Source: an uncultured Ectothiorhodospiraceae bacterium
GTDB taxonomy: Bacteria > Pseudomonadota > Gammaproteobacteria > XJ16 > Halofilaceae
DNA: 49,580 nucleotides
Direction: 5' to 3'
Assembly (NCBI GenBank): GCA_913055615.1
Contig: CAJXKK010000020.1
Location: forward strand, 1-49,580
In this document: one piece after another, positions 16,963 to 26,335 of the stretch
Layout: each line of letters starts with the position of its first letter
Position numbering within the stretch: the first letter of the stretch is position 1
Translations under genes and position numbers: made by a program
The notes under the pieces: model-generated
Seen by the model: the letters and a program-made list of their open reading frames with translations, nothing else
Told to the model about the DNA's origin: nothing
The model's database searches: none

Positions 16963-17469
16963 ATGATCGGCTTGATCGCGCGCATCCTCAAGGTGCTCAA
17001 CTCGGAAACGGATCCGCGCCAGATCGCGGGGGCGGTCGTGCTGGCGGCACTGTTCGGGCTGACGCCTTTGTGGACGCTGCATAACCTCATCGTCCTGCTG
17101 CTGGTACTCGTGCTGCGGGTGAATCTGAGCATCTTCATCATCGCCTGGGGGGTTTTCACGGTGCTGGCGTTCGCGCTCGATCCGCTGTTTGACGCGCTGG
17201 GCCACGCGGTACTCACAGCGGAACCGCTGCGCTCGATGTGGGCCGCGTTCTACGCCACGGATCTCGGCAAACTGAGCGCCTTCAACAACAGTGTGGTGAT
17301 GGGCAGCCTCTGCGCGGGCCTGATCCTGGCGCCGGTGCTGTGGTTCGCCACCATTCACCTCGTGCGCAATTACCGCACGCACATGCTTGACTGGGTCCGC
17401 CGCAGGCGCATCTATCAGGTCATAAGCGGCAGCCGCCTCGTGACCACCTACCAGTCGTTCCGCAGCTGA
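16963..17469 (+). CDS. TIGR03546 family membrane protein
   Basis: A 168-residue protein with helices at about residues 20-50, 52-75 and 108-130, opening with LIARILKVLNSETDPRQIAGAVVLAALFG, the hallmark of this family (related to DUF2062). The C-terminus is basic and probably cytoplasmic. It is followed 10 bases later by a TIGR03545 gene; the two families are regularly neighbours, pointing to a joint membrane role that has not been defined. Confidence 0.88.
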   Translation: MIGLIARILKVLNSETDPRQIAGAVVLAALFGLTPLWTLHNLIVLLLVLVLRVNLSIFIIAWGVFTVLAFALDPLFDALGHAVLTAEPLRSMWAAFYATDLGKLSAFNNSVVMGSLCAGLILAPVLWFATIHLVRNYRTHMLDWVRRRRIYQVISGSRLVTTYQSFRS

Positions 17470-17479
17470 GGGGCGCGTG

Positions 17480-19219
17480 ATGAAAGCAATCCGCTTGTGG
17501 GGTCTGGGTGCGTTCGTCGCGATCGTCGGCGCCATCGTTGCGCTGTGGGTGTTGTTCGCCGATACGCTGGTGCGTCGGGGCGTGGAATCGGCGGGCACGT
17601 CCATGGTCGGCGCCCGGGTCGAACTCGAGGCCGCCGATGTCGGTTTTTCGCCAGCCCGGCTCGAGCTGCGGGGGCTCGCGGTCACGAACCCCGACGAGCC
17701 TATGCGCAATGCGCTGGAGGCGCAGCGGCTGGCCTTCGACATCGACTGGATCGGGCTGCTGCTGGATCGGGTGCACATCGACGAGGTCGCGGTCGAAGGG
17801 CTGCAGTTCGGTACGCAACGCGAAACGAGTGGTGCGGTCATGGCCACCGAGCGGACCGTGCAGGAGAGCGGCCTGATCGACAAGGCACGCGAGCGCGCCG
17901 AGATCCCGCCGCTCGAAGTGCCCTCGGTGGAGTCGGTGCTTGGGCGCGAGAATCTGCGCAGTCCCGCACTGATCGAAGAGGCGCGGTCGAAGCTGGAACA
18001 GCGGCGCACCGCACTCGAAGAACGCCTCGCTGAACTGCCCGGCGAGGAGGAACTGGAACGCTATCGCCGGCAAGTCGACGAGTTGACTGAAGGCGACGAC
18101 ACGGCGTCCCGGCTGATGGGCCTGAAAAAGCTCCGTGACCTCGTGGACGATATCGACGACGACCGCAAGGCGCTTCGTCGCGCGCGCGACGAAGTCAAGG
18201 AATCCCTCGCCGCGGCCTCGGATACGGCGTCGCAAGCGCGCAGCGCTCCGCAGGCCGATATCGAGCGCCTCTATCGCAAATACACCGATCCCGGCGCTGT
18301 CGCCGGGGAATTGGCGTACTACCTGCTCGGCCCGAAGGTGGAGGGCTGGGTGAACCAGGGCTGGTACTGGTATGGCCGGCTGTCACCTTACCTGGGAGGC
18401 GGCGGCGACGGCGCCGATGCCGAAGCTGCGAGTGGCCCGGAGACCGTCAAGGCCGTCCGCCGTGTCGGGCGCAATGTCGTCTACCCCGCCGCCGGTGAGG
18501 AACCCCGCGTTTTGCTGCGTCAGGTGCGGATCAGCGGTGCCGCGGGCGGTGGCGACCTCGATGGGCGGGTCACCGACATCGCGGTCCCTCCGAACCGGTG
18601 GGGTGAGCCGCTGCGGCTCAGCCTGGCCGGACAGGGCGTGAGCGGCATCGCCCGCCTGCAGGTCGATGCCTCCATGGATCGCCGTGATCCGGCCAGCAGC
18701 ATAAGCCGGCTGGATCTCACGGCGAACGGCACGGATGTCGCCGGCCTTGCCCTGGGGCCCGAGGACGGCATCCTGGCCGACAGTGGCCAGGCGGATTTCG
18801 CGGTCGAGGGGACGATCCGTGATCGGGCACTCGACCTCGACGTGAAATCGGCGATCCGGAATGCGGCCTTCAGCGCCGGCAGCGATGCCGACTCGATCCT
18901 GCAGGAGGTCGCCACGGCCCTGGAGAATGCCGGGCGGCTGGATATCGGAGCGCGTGTCGGCGGGACGATCGATGCGCCGGACTTCGAGCTGACCTCGTCG
19001 CTGACCGGCATCCTTAAGCCCCTGCTGCGCAGCCGTCTGCAGGCGGAAGCCGGCGAGTTCCGCGAGGGCCTGGTGGCCGAGGTGACGGACCGGACCGGCG
19101 GCTCGCTGGACGAGCTGGAGGCCTCAAGCGCGAAGCTGGATCGCCTGGAGCAGGATCTGGAAGGCCGACTGGAAGGCTTCCGCAAGGTCCTGGACCGGGC
19201 GCGCAAGCCGCTCGACTGA
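17480..19219 (+). CDS. TIGR03545 family AsmA-like protein
   Basis: A 579-residue protein with one N-terminal membrane helix (residues 5-27) and a long periplasmic part. Residues 35-110 resemble the AsmA/DUF748 start (VELEAADVGFSPARLELRGLAVTNPDEPM); residues about 165-260 are predicted coiled coil (KLEQRRTALEERLAELPGEEELE, then DDIDDDRKALRRARDEVKE); the C-terminal half returns to repetitive beta strands and ends in another coiled coil. AsmA-like proteins bridge inner and outer membrane and are linked to phospholipid transport. GTG at 17477 directly precedes the ATG chosen here. Partner of the upstream TIGR03546 gene. Confidence 0.85.
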   Translation: MKAIRLWGLGAFVAIVGAIVALWVLFADTLVRRGVESAGTSMVGARVELEAADVGFSPARLELRGLAVTNPDEPMRNALEAQRLAFDIDWIGLLLDRVHIDEVAVEGLQFGTQRETSGAVMATERTVQESGLIDKARERAEIPPLEVPSVESVLGRENLRSPALIEEARSKLEQRRTALEERLAELPGEEELERYRRQVDELTEGDDTASRLMGLKKLRDLVDDIDDDRKALRRARDEVKESLAAASDTASQARSAPQADIERLYRKYTDPGAVAGELAYYLLGPKVEGWVNQGWYWYGRLSPYLGGGGDGADAEAASGPETVKAVRRVGRNVVYPAAGEEPRVLLRQVRISGAAGGGDLDGRVTDIAVPPNRWGEPLRLSLAGQGVSGIARLQVDASMDRRDPASSISRLDLTANGTDVAGLALGPEDGILADSGQADFAVEGTIRDRALDLDVKSAIRNAAFSAGSDADSILQEVATALENAGRLDIGARVGGTIDAPDFELTSSLTGILKPLLRSRLQAEAGEFREGLVAEVTDRTGGSLDELEASSAKLDRLEQDLEGRLEGFRKVLDRARKPLD

Positions 19220-19269
19220 CCTGGCCCGCAACTGGATGACGTCCACGCGCGGGCCATGTCGGCGCCGGT

Positions 19270-20265
19270 TCAGGCGGTCCGGTCGGCCTCCACGCGCCAG
19301 CCCGTGACCGACCCGTTTTCATCCTCGAAAACGGCCGTGCGGACCGGGGCGAATCCGGCCGCATCGAGCTGTCCCTTGATCCTCGCGATATCCCCTTCCG
19401 TGCAGGCCGCCACCTGCATATCGGCGAGGCGCTGACGCATCGAAACCACACGCTGGCGGGCCTCCTCCAGCCAGTCGAGCGCCTCGTTCGGCCCGACCCT
19501 GCCGGTCATCGCCAGTACTTCCTGCACGTAGTTCAGGGGACCCAGAAGAACGCGTGGATTGGAATGTCCGCGCGCCGCGCTCTGGATCGACTGGATCGCC
19601 TCGTCCACGGCGCGGCGTTTCTTCGCCGCCTTCGGGGGCAGCGTGCCGCCGGAGCCGCCGCGCGGCGGGCGCGTTTCGGCGAGCGCGCGCAGGAAGTTCC
19701 GCGTCTTGAGGTACACGCGGGCTTCATCGAGTACGTAGTCGATCCCGCGCGCCTCATCACGGGCTGAGCGCACGAACGCCGAGTCGCCGTGATGCAGGAT
19801 CAGCGCGGCGCGCCCGTCGGGCCGCAGCACGCGTGCCAGTTCCGGGATCGAGCGGGCCGTGTCGCTGTACTCGAGGCCGAACTGGCTGCAGACGAGATCG
19901 ACCGTGGCATCGGTGAACGGCAGCGCCTCGGCGGGTGTGCGCGCATGGAAATGGATACGCGCCAGGCGTTCGCGCACAGCGTCGTCGCTGACCCGCGTGA
20001 CCGGGTCGATCGCCGCCAGGTCGGTTCCGTGGACCGTGAAGCCACGTCCAGTCGCCACCGCCGTGTCCAGTGCGAGCAGGGCCACGGCGCCGTTGCCGGT
20101 CGCTACGTCAACGATGCAGGCGCCGTCCGCAAGGGCCGCGAATCGTTCCCGCCAGAATGCGGCGATGCCGCCACCGTAATTGCCGCACGTGACCTGGCTG
20201 AACGAATGGAGATTGCCGTACGCCCAGTATCGATCCCAGGGGGCGCTTTCGGAGGCGGCGGTCAT
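19270..20265 (-). CDS. Class I SAM-dependent methyltransferase
   Basis: A 331-residue protein. The SAM-binding motif I is ACIVDVATGNGAVALLAL near residue 50, with motif II HGTDLAAIDP and the post-motif FTDATVDLVCSQFGLEYSD at about residue 115. An Arg/Lys-rich insertion (PPRGGSGGTLPPKAAKKRR) sits near residue 205. The rest is helical with a C-terminal domain ending in VTGWRVEADR. The substrate is unknown. It stands alone with a 470-base gap on its 5' side. Confidence 0.8.
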   Translation of the reverse strand: MTAASESAPWDRYWAYGNLHSFSQVTCGNYGGGIAAFWRERFAALADGACIVDVATGNGAVALLALDTAVATGRGFTVHGTDLAAIDPVTRVSDDAVRERLARIHFHARTPAEALPFTDATVDLVCSQFGLEYSDTARSIPELARVLRPDGRAALILHHGDSAFVRSARDEARGIDYVLDEARVYLKTRNFLRALAETRPPRGGSGGTLPPKAAKKRRAVDEAIQSIQSAARGHSNPRVLLGPLNYVQEVLAMTGRVGPNEALDWLEEARQRVVSMRQRLADMQVAACTEGDIARIKGQLDAAGFAPVRTAVFEDENGSVTGWRVEADRTA

Positions 20266-20735
20266 GGCGATACCTGTGCTGTGATGAACGACGGGAAAGG
20301 GATTCTACTGCCCGTCTATTACCCGGCACCACATGCGATCCGCCCGGGAGGTTCTTCACCGCAGGTCGCTGCAATGGATCGGGATGGACGCCGCATCTGG
20401 CTTTGCCTCGGGCGAATCGTCTGACGGTGTCCAGGCCTCCTGCGCCGGCACACCGGATCACAATGGCACCGTGCGCAGGGTGATGAAAGCGTTGCGCGAT
20501 GACGGGATGTTCATCGAGCTCCGGTTGCCGCTGACCCGGGCGCGGTGCACGGGGCGTTCGGTCCGGTTCCTTCACGGTCGCTTGTGAACGCGTGGCAGTG
20601 CCTGGTGCGATGTGTACATGACGCCTGCACTTGGCCGAGGCTATTTGATCGGGTACTGTCCGCCGATCCACACACCGCTGCATGGGTGGCATCTCCGTGA
20701 ACGAGGCTGGCCGCTCAACGTCGGAACTCCACTTT
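20266..20735. other. Gap of 470 bases between divergent genes
   Basis: No gene can be supported. Short open frames exist on both strands but lack ribosome sites and have compositions unlike the neighbours. The right end carries a plausible promoter for mltD (20631-20659). The left end should hold the control region of the methyltransferase gene. Confidence 0.4.
20631..20659 (+). promoter_or_regulatory. Candidate promoter for mltD
   Basis: TTGGCC, 17 bases, TACTGT. Transcription would start near 20666, leaving a leader of about 70 bases before the ATG at 20736. Only a consensus match. Confidence 0.4.
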
Positions 20736-22409
20736 ATGAACAAGTCCCTGTTCCGGCGCCGCCCGCCGGCTTTGATCTGGACGGCCGTCCTTGCACTGGC
20801 CGGGTGCGCGACTCCCGGGGGCGATGAACGCAGTCCAGCGCAGACGACCTTCGGTTCCGGAACCACTTCGGCGGACGGTGGTGAGGCCGCGAGCGTGACG
20901 GTGCGGAATCCGGCCATGGATGGCTCGCTCATCCCGCGCTCGAAGCCGGGCTCGAGGATCGTGGATCGGCCGCCACTCGACCCCGAAGCGGCGGACGTCT
21001 GGTCGCGGCTGCGGAACGGATTCGGACTGCCGGACGTCGATGAAGACCGCATCGACGCCGAGATCGCGCGCTATGAGGGACGGCAGCGGTATTTCGAGAT
21101 CGTGGCGCAGCGCGCGCAGCCCTACCTGCGCTATATCCTCGACCGCATCGAGGCGCGGGATATGCCGGCCGAACTGCTGCTGATCCCCGTGGTCGAGAGT
21201 GCGTTCCGCCCGTTCGCCTATTCCCATGCGCGCGCCGGCGGGCTGTGGCAGTTCAAACCCCTCACGGGTCAGCGCTTCGGGCTCGAGCAGAACTGGTGGT
21301 ACGACGGGCGTCGCGACGTGCTCGCGAGCACCGATGCCGCGCTGGATTATCTCGAGTACCTGAACGGATTCTTCGACGGCGACTGGCTGCTGGCGATCGC
21401 CGCCTACAACGGCGGTGAGGGGACGGTGCAGCGCGCGGTACGGGTCAACGCGGCGCAGGGCCAGCCGACCGATTACTGGCACCTCGATCTGCCTACGCAG
21501 ACCGAGAAATACGTCCCGCGCATACTGGCGCTGCGGGCGATTCTGGCCGCGCCCGACGAGCATGGGATCGCGCTGCCCGAGATGCCGGAAGAAGAGGCGC
21601 TGACGGTCGTGGAGCTGGATGACCAGGTCGACCTCGCACTCGCCGCGGAGATGGCCGGGATGCCGCTGGAGGCGCTCCATCGCTACAACTCCGGCTACAA
21701 CCGTTGGGCGACGCCGCCCGACGGGCCGCACCGCCTGGCGGTGCCGAAAAGGCAGGCGGACACCCTGAGAGCGGCGCTGGCGAGCCGTGATGAACGGGGC
21801 ATGATCCGCTGGCGTCGCCACGCCGTGGAATCCGGCGATACGCTCGGTGCGATCGCGGATACCTACGGGACGACCGTCGACATGCTGCGCGACGTCAATG
21901 ACATCAGCGGATCCCGCATCCGGGTCGGCGAGCACCTGCTGGTGCCCATGCCGAGTCGCGAGGGCGAGGCCTACACCCTGAGTCTCGACAACCGGCGCCG
22001 GAGCACCCAGGCGAGCGGGCCGAGCGGGCGTGAGCGCATCGACTACCGCGTACGGCGCGGCGACACCTTCTGGGATATCGCCCGGTCCCATGATGTCGAC
22101 GTCCAGCGCCTGGCCGCGTGGAATGACATGGCCCCCGGTGACGCGATCCATCCAGGGCAGGATCTGGCCATCTGGATCGAGGGCGGTCAGGGCGGTCAGG
22201 GCGGGCGCGGCGGACCGGGCGAGCGCCTGCAGGAGGTAAGCTACACGGTGCGCGAAGGCGATTCTCTGTATGAGATCGCGCGCCGGTTCAATCTCGATGT
22301 CGAGGACATTCGGCGCTGGAACAGCCTGCAGCCGGGTACCTACCTCCAGCCGGGGCAGAGCCTTGATCTGCGGGTCGATGTGACCGAGCAGGCCGAGGCC
22401 CGACCGTAA
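20736..22409 (+). CDS. mltD: Membrane-bound lytic murein transglycosylase D with three LysM domains
   Basis: A 557-residue lipoprotein: signal peptide with lipobox LALAGC near residue 24. The family-1 transglycosylase domain (about residues 110-270) has the catalytic Glu in IPVVESAFRPFAYS, followed by GGLWQF and AYNGGEGTV. Three LysM modules follow, beginning HAVESGDTLGAIADTYG, YRVRRGDTFWDIARSHD and YTVREGDSLYEIARRFN. A Gly-rich linker (GGQGGQGGRGG) separates the second and third. It cleaves peptidoglycan between MurNAc and GlcNAc with 1,6-anhydro ring formation. The start at 20736 gives the lipoprotein signal; an upstream extension to 20682 does not. Confidence 0.94.
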   Translation: MNKSLFRRRPPALIWTAVLALAGCATPGGDERSPAQTTFGSGTTSADGGEAASVTVRNPAMDGSLIPRSKPGSRIVDRPPLDPEAADVWSRLRNGFGLPDVDEDRIDAEIARYEGRQRYFEIVAQRAQPYLRYILDRIEARDMPAELLLIPVVESAFRPFAYSHARAGGLWQFKPLTGQRFGLEQNWWYDGRRDVLASTDAALDYLEYLNGFFDGDWLLAIAAYNGGEGTVQRAVRVNAAQGQPTDYWHLDLPTQTEKYVPRILALRAILAAPDEHGIALPEMPEEEALTVVELDDQVDLALAAEMAGMPLEALHRYNSGYNRWATPPDGPHRLAVPKRQADTLRAALASRDERGMIRWRRHAVESGDTLGAIADTYGTTVDMLRDVNDISGSRIRVGEHLLVPMPSREGEAYTLSLDNRRRSTQASGPSGRERIDYRVRRGDTFWDIARSHDVDVQRLAAWNDMAPGDAIHPGQDLAIWIEGGQGGQGGRGGPGERLQEVSYTVREGDSLYEIARRFNLDVEDIRRWNSLQPGTYLQPGQSLDLRVDVTEQAEARP

Positions 22410-22439
22410 GCATATGGGTGCGCAATCAGGGGGGGCGAT

Positions 22440-22874
22440 GTGGCGGGGTTGAGCGAACGGCTGGACGCATCCGAGCGCGTCCTCTTCCATAAACGGGTTC
22501 ACCCGGCGATCTGGATCCGCCCGGGCGCCGTGCTCGGGATCGGGTTGTTCGCCATGTTGGGCGAGGGTGGGCCCGCGGCGCTCATCGCCATCGTGGCCGG
22601 CGCCATCGATCTGTGCGTGCGCGCACTCCAGGCGATCCGGATCGAACTGATGGTGACCGACCGCCGGGTGCTTGCCCGAACCGGGATCTTTCGCACGCAC
22701 GAGATGACGGTCGCGGACACGAACGCGGTCGAACTCGTTCACAACGGCTTCGCGAAGCACCTCGGCTTCGCGTTCGTGCGGCTCACACCCACTGAGGGCA
22801 AGGCGCGGACGATCGGCTTTGTCCCCGATTCCGCGGCATTGCGTCAGGCCATGGACAAGGTCGAAACCGCCTGA
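22440..22874 (+). CDS. PH-domain (bacterial PH / DUF304-like) membrane protein
   Basis: A 144-residue protein. Two close hydrophobic segments at about residues 27-60 form a membrane hairpin, followed by a PH-like strand series: IELMVTDRRVLARTGIFRTHEMTVA and HLGFAFVRLTPTEG. Small proteins of this kind are common and uncharacterised. The start is GTG at 22440, since the in-frame region has no ATG there; a G-rich ribosome site (GGGGGGCGAT) precedes it. It follows mltD by 30 bases and may be cotranscribed. Confidence 0.75.
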   Translation: MAGLSERLDASERVLFHKRVHPAIWIRPGAVLGIGLFAMLGEGGPAALIAIVAGAIDLCVRALQAIRIELMVTDRRVLARTGIFRTHEMTVADTNAVELVHNGFAKHLGFAFVRLTPTEGKARTIGFVPDSAALRQAMDKVETA

Positions 22875-23186
22875 GGCGTGCGCCCGGTCTCCGGTTCAGC
22901 CGGGCCCCGCCCCGGGACCGCCGGCGACGGTGTCCAGCTGCAGGCGGTGAGGAAAAAGCGTGGTCGCGGGGAGAACCCACTTGGTCATCGGGCGGTTGCA
23001 TGCGGGTGCAAGAGGCCACGGGCGCCGTTCTGCGGGCCGCTCAGACCGGGGGGCGGTCAGCCAGTGTAGCGCCCCGCATCCGATTGGCTGCAATCCAATG
23101 CTTGGCATCGTGGACGTTTTGGGCGACCCTCACGCTCAGACTGATCGGTGTCGGGCCGGTCCATCACGCATTTGGGGGGCGCGGTC
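22875..23186. other. Gap of 312 bases before the OhrR-type gene
   Basis: No supportable gene. A small inverted repeat ATTGG-N7-CCAAT at 23083-23099 lies about 90 bases before the regulator start and could be an operator, but it is short. A GC-rich inverted segment just after the PH-protein gene may end that transcript. Confidence 0.35.
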
Positions 23187-23648
23187 TTGACCGAACACGA
23201 AACCACGGACAACTCGCTCGAACTCGGCAATCAGCTGTGTTTCAGCGTCTATTCGACGGCGCACGCTTTCACCCGGCTCTACACCAGCCTGCTGAAATCG
23301 CTGGACGTGACGTACACGCAGTACCTCGTCCTGCTCGTCCTCTGGGAGGAGGATGGCCCGACGGTGAAGGCGCTGGGCGAACGGCTATCGCTCGATTCCG
23401 GGACACTGACGCCCTTGCTGCGGCGGCTCGAAGAGGCGGGCTATGTCCATCGGGTGCGCGCCGAGCGCGATCAGCGCTGCATGCACGTCTACCTCACGGA
23501 ACATGGCCGTGGCGTTCGCCCGGACGTGCACGACGTACGCCGCTGCGTATTTGAGGCCACGGGCCTGAACTTCGATGAGCTGAAAGACCTGCAGGGGCGT
23601 CTGGAGACATTGCGCTCCGCGCTCGACTCGACCGCCCAGCGGGGGTAA
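23187..23648 (+). CDS. ohrR: OhrR-type MarR regulator (thiol-based peroxide sensor)
   Basis: About 153 residues. It has the OhrR hallmark NQLCFSVYS with the reactive Cys18, then LDVTYTQYLVLLVLWEEDG, LGERLSLDSGTLTPLLRRLE (recognition helix) and the wing VRAERDQRCMHVYLTEHG. Extra cysteines at positions 98 and 120 suggest the two-cysteine mechanism known for Xanthomonas OhrR, in which an oxidised N-terminal Cys forms a disulfide with a C-terminal one. The family represses organic hydroperoxide resistance genes until oxidised. No ohr gene is adjacent; the downstream genes point to glutathione turnover. The start may be TTG at 23187 (after GGGGGGCG) or GTG at 23148. Confidence 0.82.
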   Translation: MTEHETTDNSLELGNQLCFSVYSTAHAFTRLYTSLLKSLDVTYTQYLVLLVLWEEDGPTVKALGERLSLDSGTLTPLLRRLEEAGYVHRVRAERDQRCMHVYLTEHGRGVRPDVHDVRRCVFEATGLNFDELKDLQGRLETLRSALDSTAQRG

Positions 23649-23724
23649 GCCCGCCGATCGATCTTGCCGGTACCGCGGCATTCCTCCATGCTGCCTGACT
23701 AACCCGATGACGAGGAAAAGCCCG

Positions 23725-25116
23725 ATGCTGGAGCCGGTGCTCAAACGGATCGACGACGGTATGGATGCCTCCATCGAACGCTGGTCCGAACTGCTGCGAA
23801 TCCCGAGTGTGAGCACGGACCCGGCTTACGCTGACGACGCCCGCCGCGCCGCGCACTGGTTGATAGAGCAGTTCGAGGCGCTCGGTTTCACTATGGAACT
23901 GCACGAGACCGAGGGTCACCCGGTCGTGCTCGGCCATCACCCCGGACCGGGTGGTGATGTGCCCCACCTGCTGTACTACGGGCACTACGACGTGCAGCCG
24001 GCTGATCCGGTCGAACTCTGGGATTCGGGACCGTTCGAGCCGACGGTGGTCGACAGCGTTCACGGCAAAAAAGTGGTTGCCCGCGGTGCGGTCGACGACA
24101 AGGGCCAGCTGATGATGTGGGTCGAGGCCCTGCGCGCGTGGCAGGCGGAGCATGGCACGCTGCCGGTGGAGACCACCGTCCTGCTCGAGGGCGAAGAGGA
24201 GATCGGCAGCAAACACCTGCGGCCGTTCCTCGAGGCGCAGCGCCCACGGCTCGCGGCAGCGGATGTCTGTGTCGTCAGCGACACCTCCATGTGGGACGTG
24301 GATACCCCCGCGATCACCTACAGCCTGCGCGGCCTGCTGTATACGGAGATCACCTGCCGCGGACCGTCGCACGATCTGCACTCCGGTTTCTACGGCGGGG
24401 CGGTGGTCAATCCGCTGAATGCGCTGGCACGGGTACTCGCGGATCTGCACGACGACAATGGCCGCATCCGCATCCCCGGTTTCTATGACCAGGTGCTGGA
24501 ACCGGGAGAGAGCGAGCGCGCCGCCTGGGAAAGCCTGGATATGGACGAGGCGGCGTTCCTCGAAGGGGCGGGCGTAACCGCCGGCGGCGGCGAGCGCGAC
24601 CGGAGCCTGCCGGAGCGCATCTGGACCCGGCCGACCGGCGATGTGAACGGCCTCTACGGGGGCTATACCGGCGCCGGCGCCAAGACGGTCATCGCGACCG
24701 AGGGCACCGCCAAGGTGAGTTTCCGGCTCGTCCCCGAGCAGGATCCGGACGCGATTGCGGAGGGTTTCCGTCGTTTCCTCGACGAACACACGCCCGCCGG
24801 CTGCAGCTGTGAACTCACGATCCACTCCGCCGCCCCGGCGATCCGGATCGATCCGGAGTCGGCATGGCTGCGCACCGCGTGCGCGGCGATGGGCGATATC
24901 TACGGGCGCGAGGCCGTGCCGATCGGCTGCGGCGGCTCCATCCCGATCGCCGCATGGGCGCGCGGGATCCTCGGTATCGACACGCTGCTCATGGGCTTCA
25001 GTCTCGACGACGATGCGATGCACAGCCCGAACGAGAAGTTCGAGATCACCTGTTTCGAGCGCGGCATGAAATCGCACGCGGCCCTGCTGGCGCGGATCGC
25101 GGAGGGCCGGGTCTGA
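23725..25116 (+). CDS. M20-family metallodipeptidase (Cys-Gly dipeptidase-like)
   Basis: A 463-residue M20 hydrolase. The two-zinc site is visible: His and Asp in YYGHYDVQPADP, Asp in ARGAVDDKGQL, the Glu-Glu pair in LEGEEEIGSKHL, Asp in CVVSDTSMWD, and His in MHSPNEKFEI near the C-terminus. The dimerisation lid follows YTEITCRGPSHDLHSGFYGGAVVNP. This layout matches the DUG1/CNDP2 branch that cleaves dipeptides such as Cys-Gly. ATG at 23725 is preferred because GAGGAAAAG precedes it; ATG at 23707 is possible. It lies between OhrR and ChaC, which would supply Cys-Gly. Confidence 0.88.
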   Translation: MLEPVLKRIDDGMDASIERWSELLRIPSVSTDPAYADDARRAAHWLIEQFEALGFTMELHETEGHPVVLGHHPGPGGDVPHLLYYGHYDVQPADPVELWDSGPFEPTVVDSVHGKKVVARGAVDDKGQLMMWVEALRAWQAEHGTLPVETTVLLEGEEEIGSKHLRPFLEAQRPRLAAADVCVVSDTSMWDVDTPAITYSLRGLLYTEITCRGPSHDLHSGFYGGAVVNPLNALARVLADLHDDNGRIRIPGFYDQVLEPGESERAAWESLDMDEAAFLEGAGVTAGGGERDRSLPERIWTRPTGDVNGLYGGYTGAGAKTVIATEGTAKVSFRLVPEQDPDAIAEGFRRFLDEHTPAGCSCELTIHSAAPAIRIDPESAWLRTACAAMGDIYGREAVPIGCGGSIPIAAWARGILGIDTLLMGFSLDDDAMHSPNEKFEITCFERGMKSHAALLARIAEGRV

Positions 25117-25142
25117 GGTTGGCGGGCGCGCGCGGGCAAGGC

Positions 25143-25619
25143 ATGGCGGAGGGTGTCCACACGGCGCCCGGTTTCACGGGCGCACCTGCGGTTACGTATC
25201 GACTGTATATCCGGGTTCCCCGGCGGGTGTCCATCGAACCCGGGCGACTCGGGCGTTATGTCCTCGACAGCGGCTGGTACGTTTACACCGGCAGTGCGCG
25301 GCGCAACATGGCGGCCCGGCTGCGCCATCACCTTGCCGTCAACGATACGCGCCGCTGGCACATCGACTGGTTGCTGGGCGCTGGTCTGGGGCAGGTAATG
25401 CACATACGACTCGACACGGAGTCGGAATGCGCCATCAATGCGCGGATCGATGGCCGTGTCGTGATTCCCCGCTTCGGCGCAACCGATTGCCGCCATCGCT
25501 GCGGCAGTCATCTGCTGTGGCTCGGGACCCGGCGACCGCCCGTGGTTCCGCGCGATCCGCGTCGGCGCCGCACGCGCTCGGCGGTGTACCCGGCCGAACG
25601 CTGCGCGGATGCGGCATGA
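25143..25619 (+). CDS. DUF123 (GIY-YIG-like) protein
   Basis: A 158-residue protein. Core: YRLYIRVPRRVSI, YVLDSGWYVYTGSARRNMAARLRHHL and RRWHIDWLLG, then CAINARIDG and CRHRCGSHLLWLG. This is the DUF123 fold, related to GIY-YIG nucleases (YVYTGSA in place of GIY-YIG core). Archaeal members are sometimes fused to endonuclease III, so a DNA-repair link is plausible; catalysis is unproven. The stop overlaps the ChaC start (ATGA at 25616), so the two are translationally coupled, and a DNA glycosylase follows. Confidence 0.8.
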   Translation: MAEGVHTAPGFTGAPAVTYRLYIRVPRRVSIEPGRLGRYVLDSGWYVYTGSARRNMAARLRHHLAVNDTRRWHIDWLLGAGLGQVMHIRLDTESECAINARIDGRVVIPRFGATDCRHRCGSHLLWLGTRRPPVVPRDPRRRRTRSAVYPAERCADAA

Positions 25620-26335
25620 ATCGGATCGAGGCGCGACCCGCTCGCGGCATCACCCGTGAAGTGCTCGAAAACGACGCCGTCCGCGCGGCCATCAGCGAGA
25701 ATCATCCGGAGGTTCCGCTGCTGTCCAATGAGACGCTGCGCGCATCGATGGAGCAAACACTCGAGCAGCGCCCGGTCGAGGTGGATATGCAAGGCGTCTG
25801 GCTGTTCGCCTACGGGTCACTCCTGTGGAATCCCTGTATCGAAGTGGCGCAGCGGTGTCCGGCCCGGCTGTACGGATACCACCGGGATTTCCGCCTGAAG
25901 CTGACGTACGGCCGCGGCACGCCCGAAACCCCGGGGCTGATGCTGGGACTGGTCCCGGGCGGGTCCTGTCGCGGTGTGGCGCTGCGCGTACCCGCCAATG
26001 TACTGAAACGCGAGCTTATGCTGGTCTGGCGACGGGAGATGCTCACGGGCGTCTACGTGCCGCGTTGGCTCACGCTGAAAACGCCAAACGGCGCTCTGCC
26101 GGCGATCGCGTTCACCGTGGATCGCAGCCACCACTGCTATTGCGGTCGTCTGGGGGAAGACGACACGGTGGCCCTGATGGCCACGGGGCAGGGGTTGCTG
26201 GGGACGGCCCGGGATTATCTGGAGAGCACCGTCGAGCACCTTGATTCCGAACGGATTTACGACCGCCGCCTGCACCATCTGCGCGCGCGTGTCAGGCGGT
26301 ATCGGGCGGGAGGTGGATCGTTTGTCGCGCGATGA
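25616..26335 (+). CDS. chaC: Glutathione-specific gamma-glutamylcyclotransferase, ChaC family
   Basis: A 239-residue protein with the ChaC signature WLFAYGSLLWNP near residue 62, ARLYGYHRDFRL, and GTPETPGLMLGL in which the Glu is the expected general acid/base. ChaC enzymes cleave glutathione to 5-oxoproline and Cys-Gly in the cytoplasm. The ATG at 25616 overlaps the previous stop; the frame is open further upstream but that region codes for DUF123. An N-terminal extension of about 55 residues precedes the fold. Its product Cys-Gly is a natural substrate for the dipeptidase encoded two genes upstream. Confidence 0.92.
   Translation: MNRIEARPARGITREVLENDAVRAAISENHPEVPLLSNETLRASMEQTLEQRPVEVDMQGVWLFAYGSLLWNPCIEVAQRCPARLYGYHRDFRLKLTYGRGTPETPGLMLGLVPGGSCRGVALRVPANVLKRELMLVWRREMLTGVYVPRWLTLKTPNGALPAIAFTVDRSHHCYCGRLGEDDTVALMATGQGLLGTARDYLESTVEHLDSERIYDRRLHHLRARVRRYRAGGGSFVAR

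Noticed and set aside
22182-22215. Tandem GGCGGTCAG repeats as a possible mobile or CRISPR-like repeat
   Set aside because: They encode the Gly/Gln linker between LysM modules 2 and 3 of MltD.
20715-22760. Very long minus-strand open frame across mltD
   Set aside because: Antisense shadow of high-GC coding sequence; mltD has full family motifs on the plus strand.
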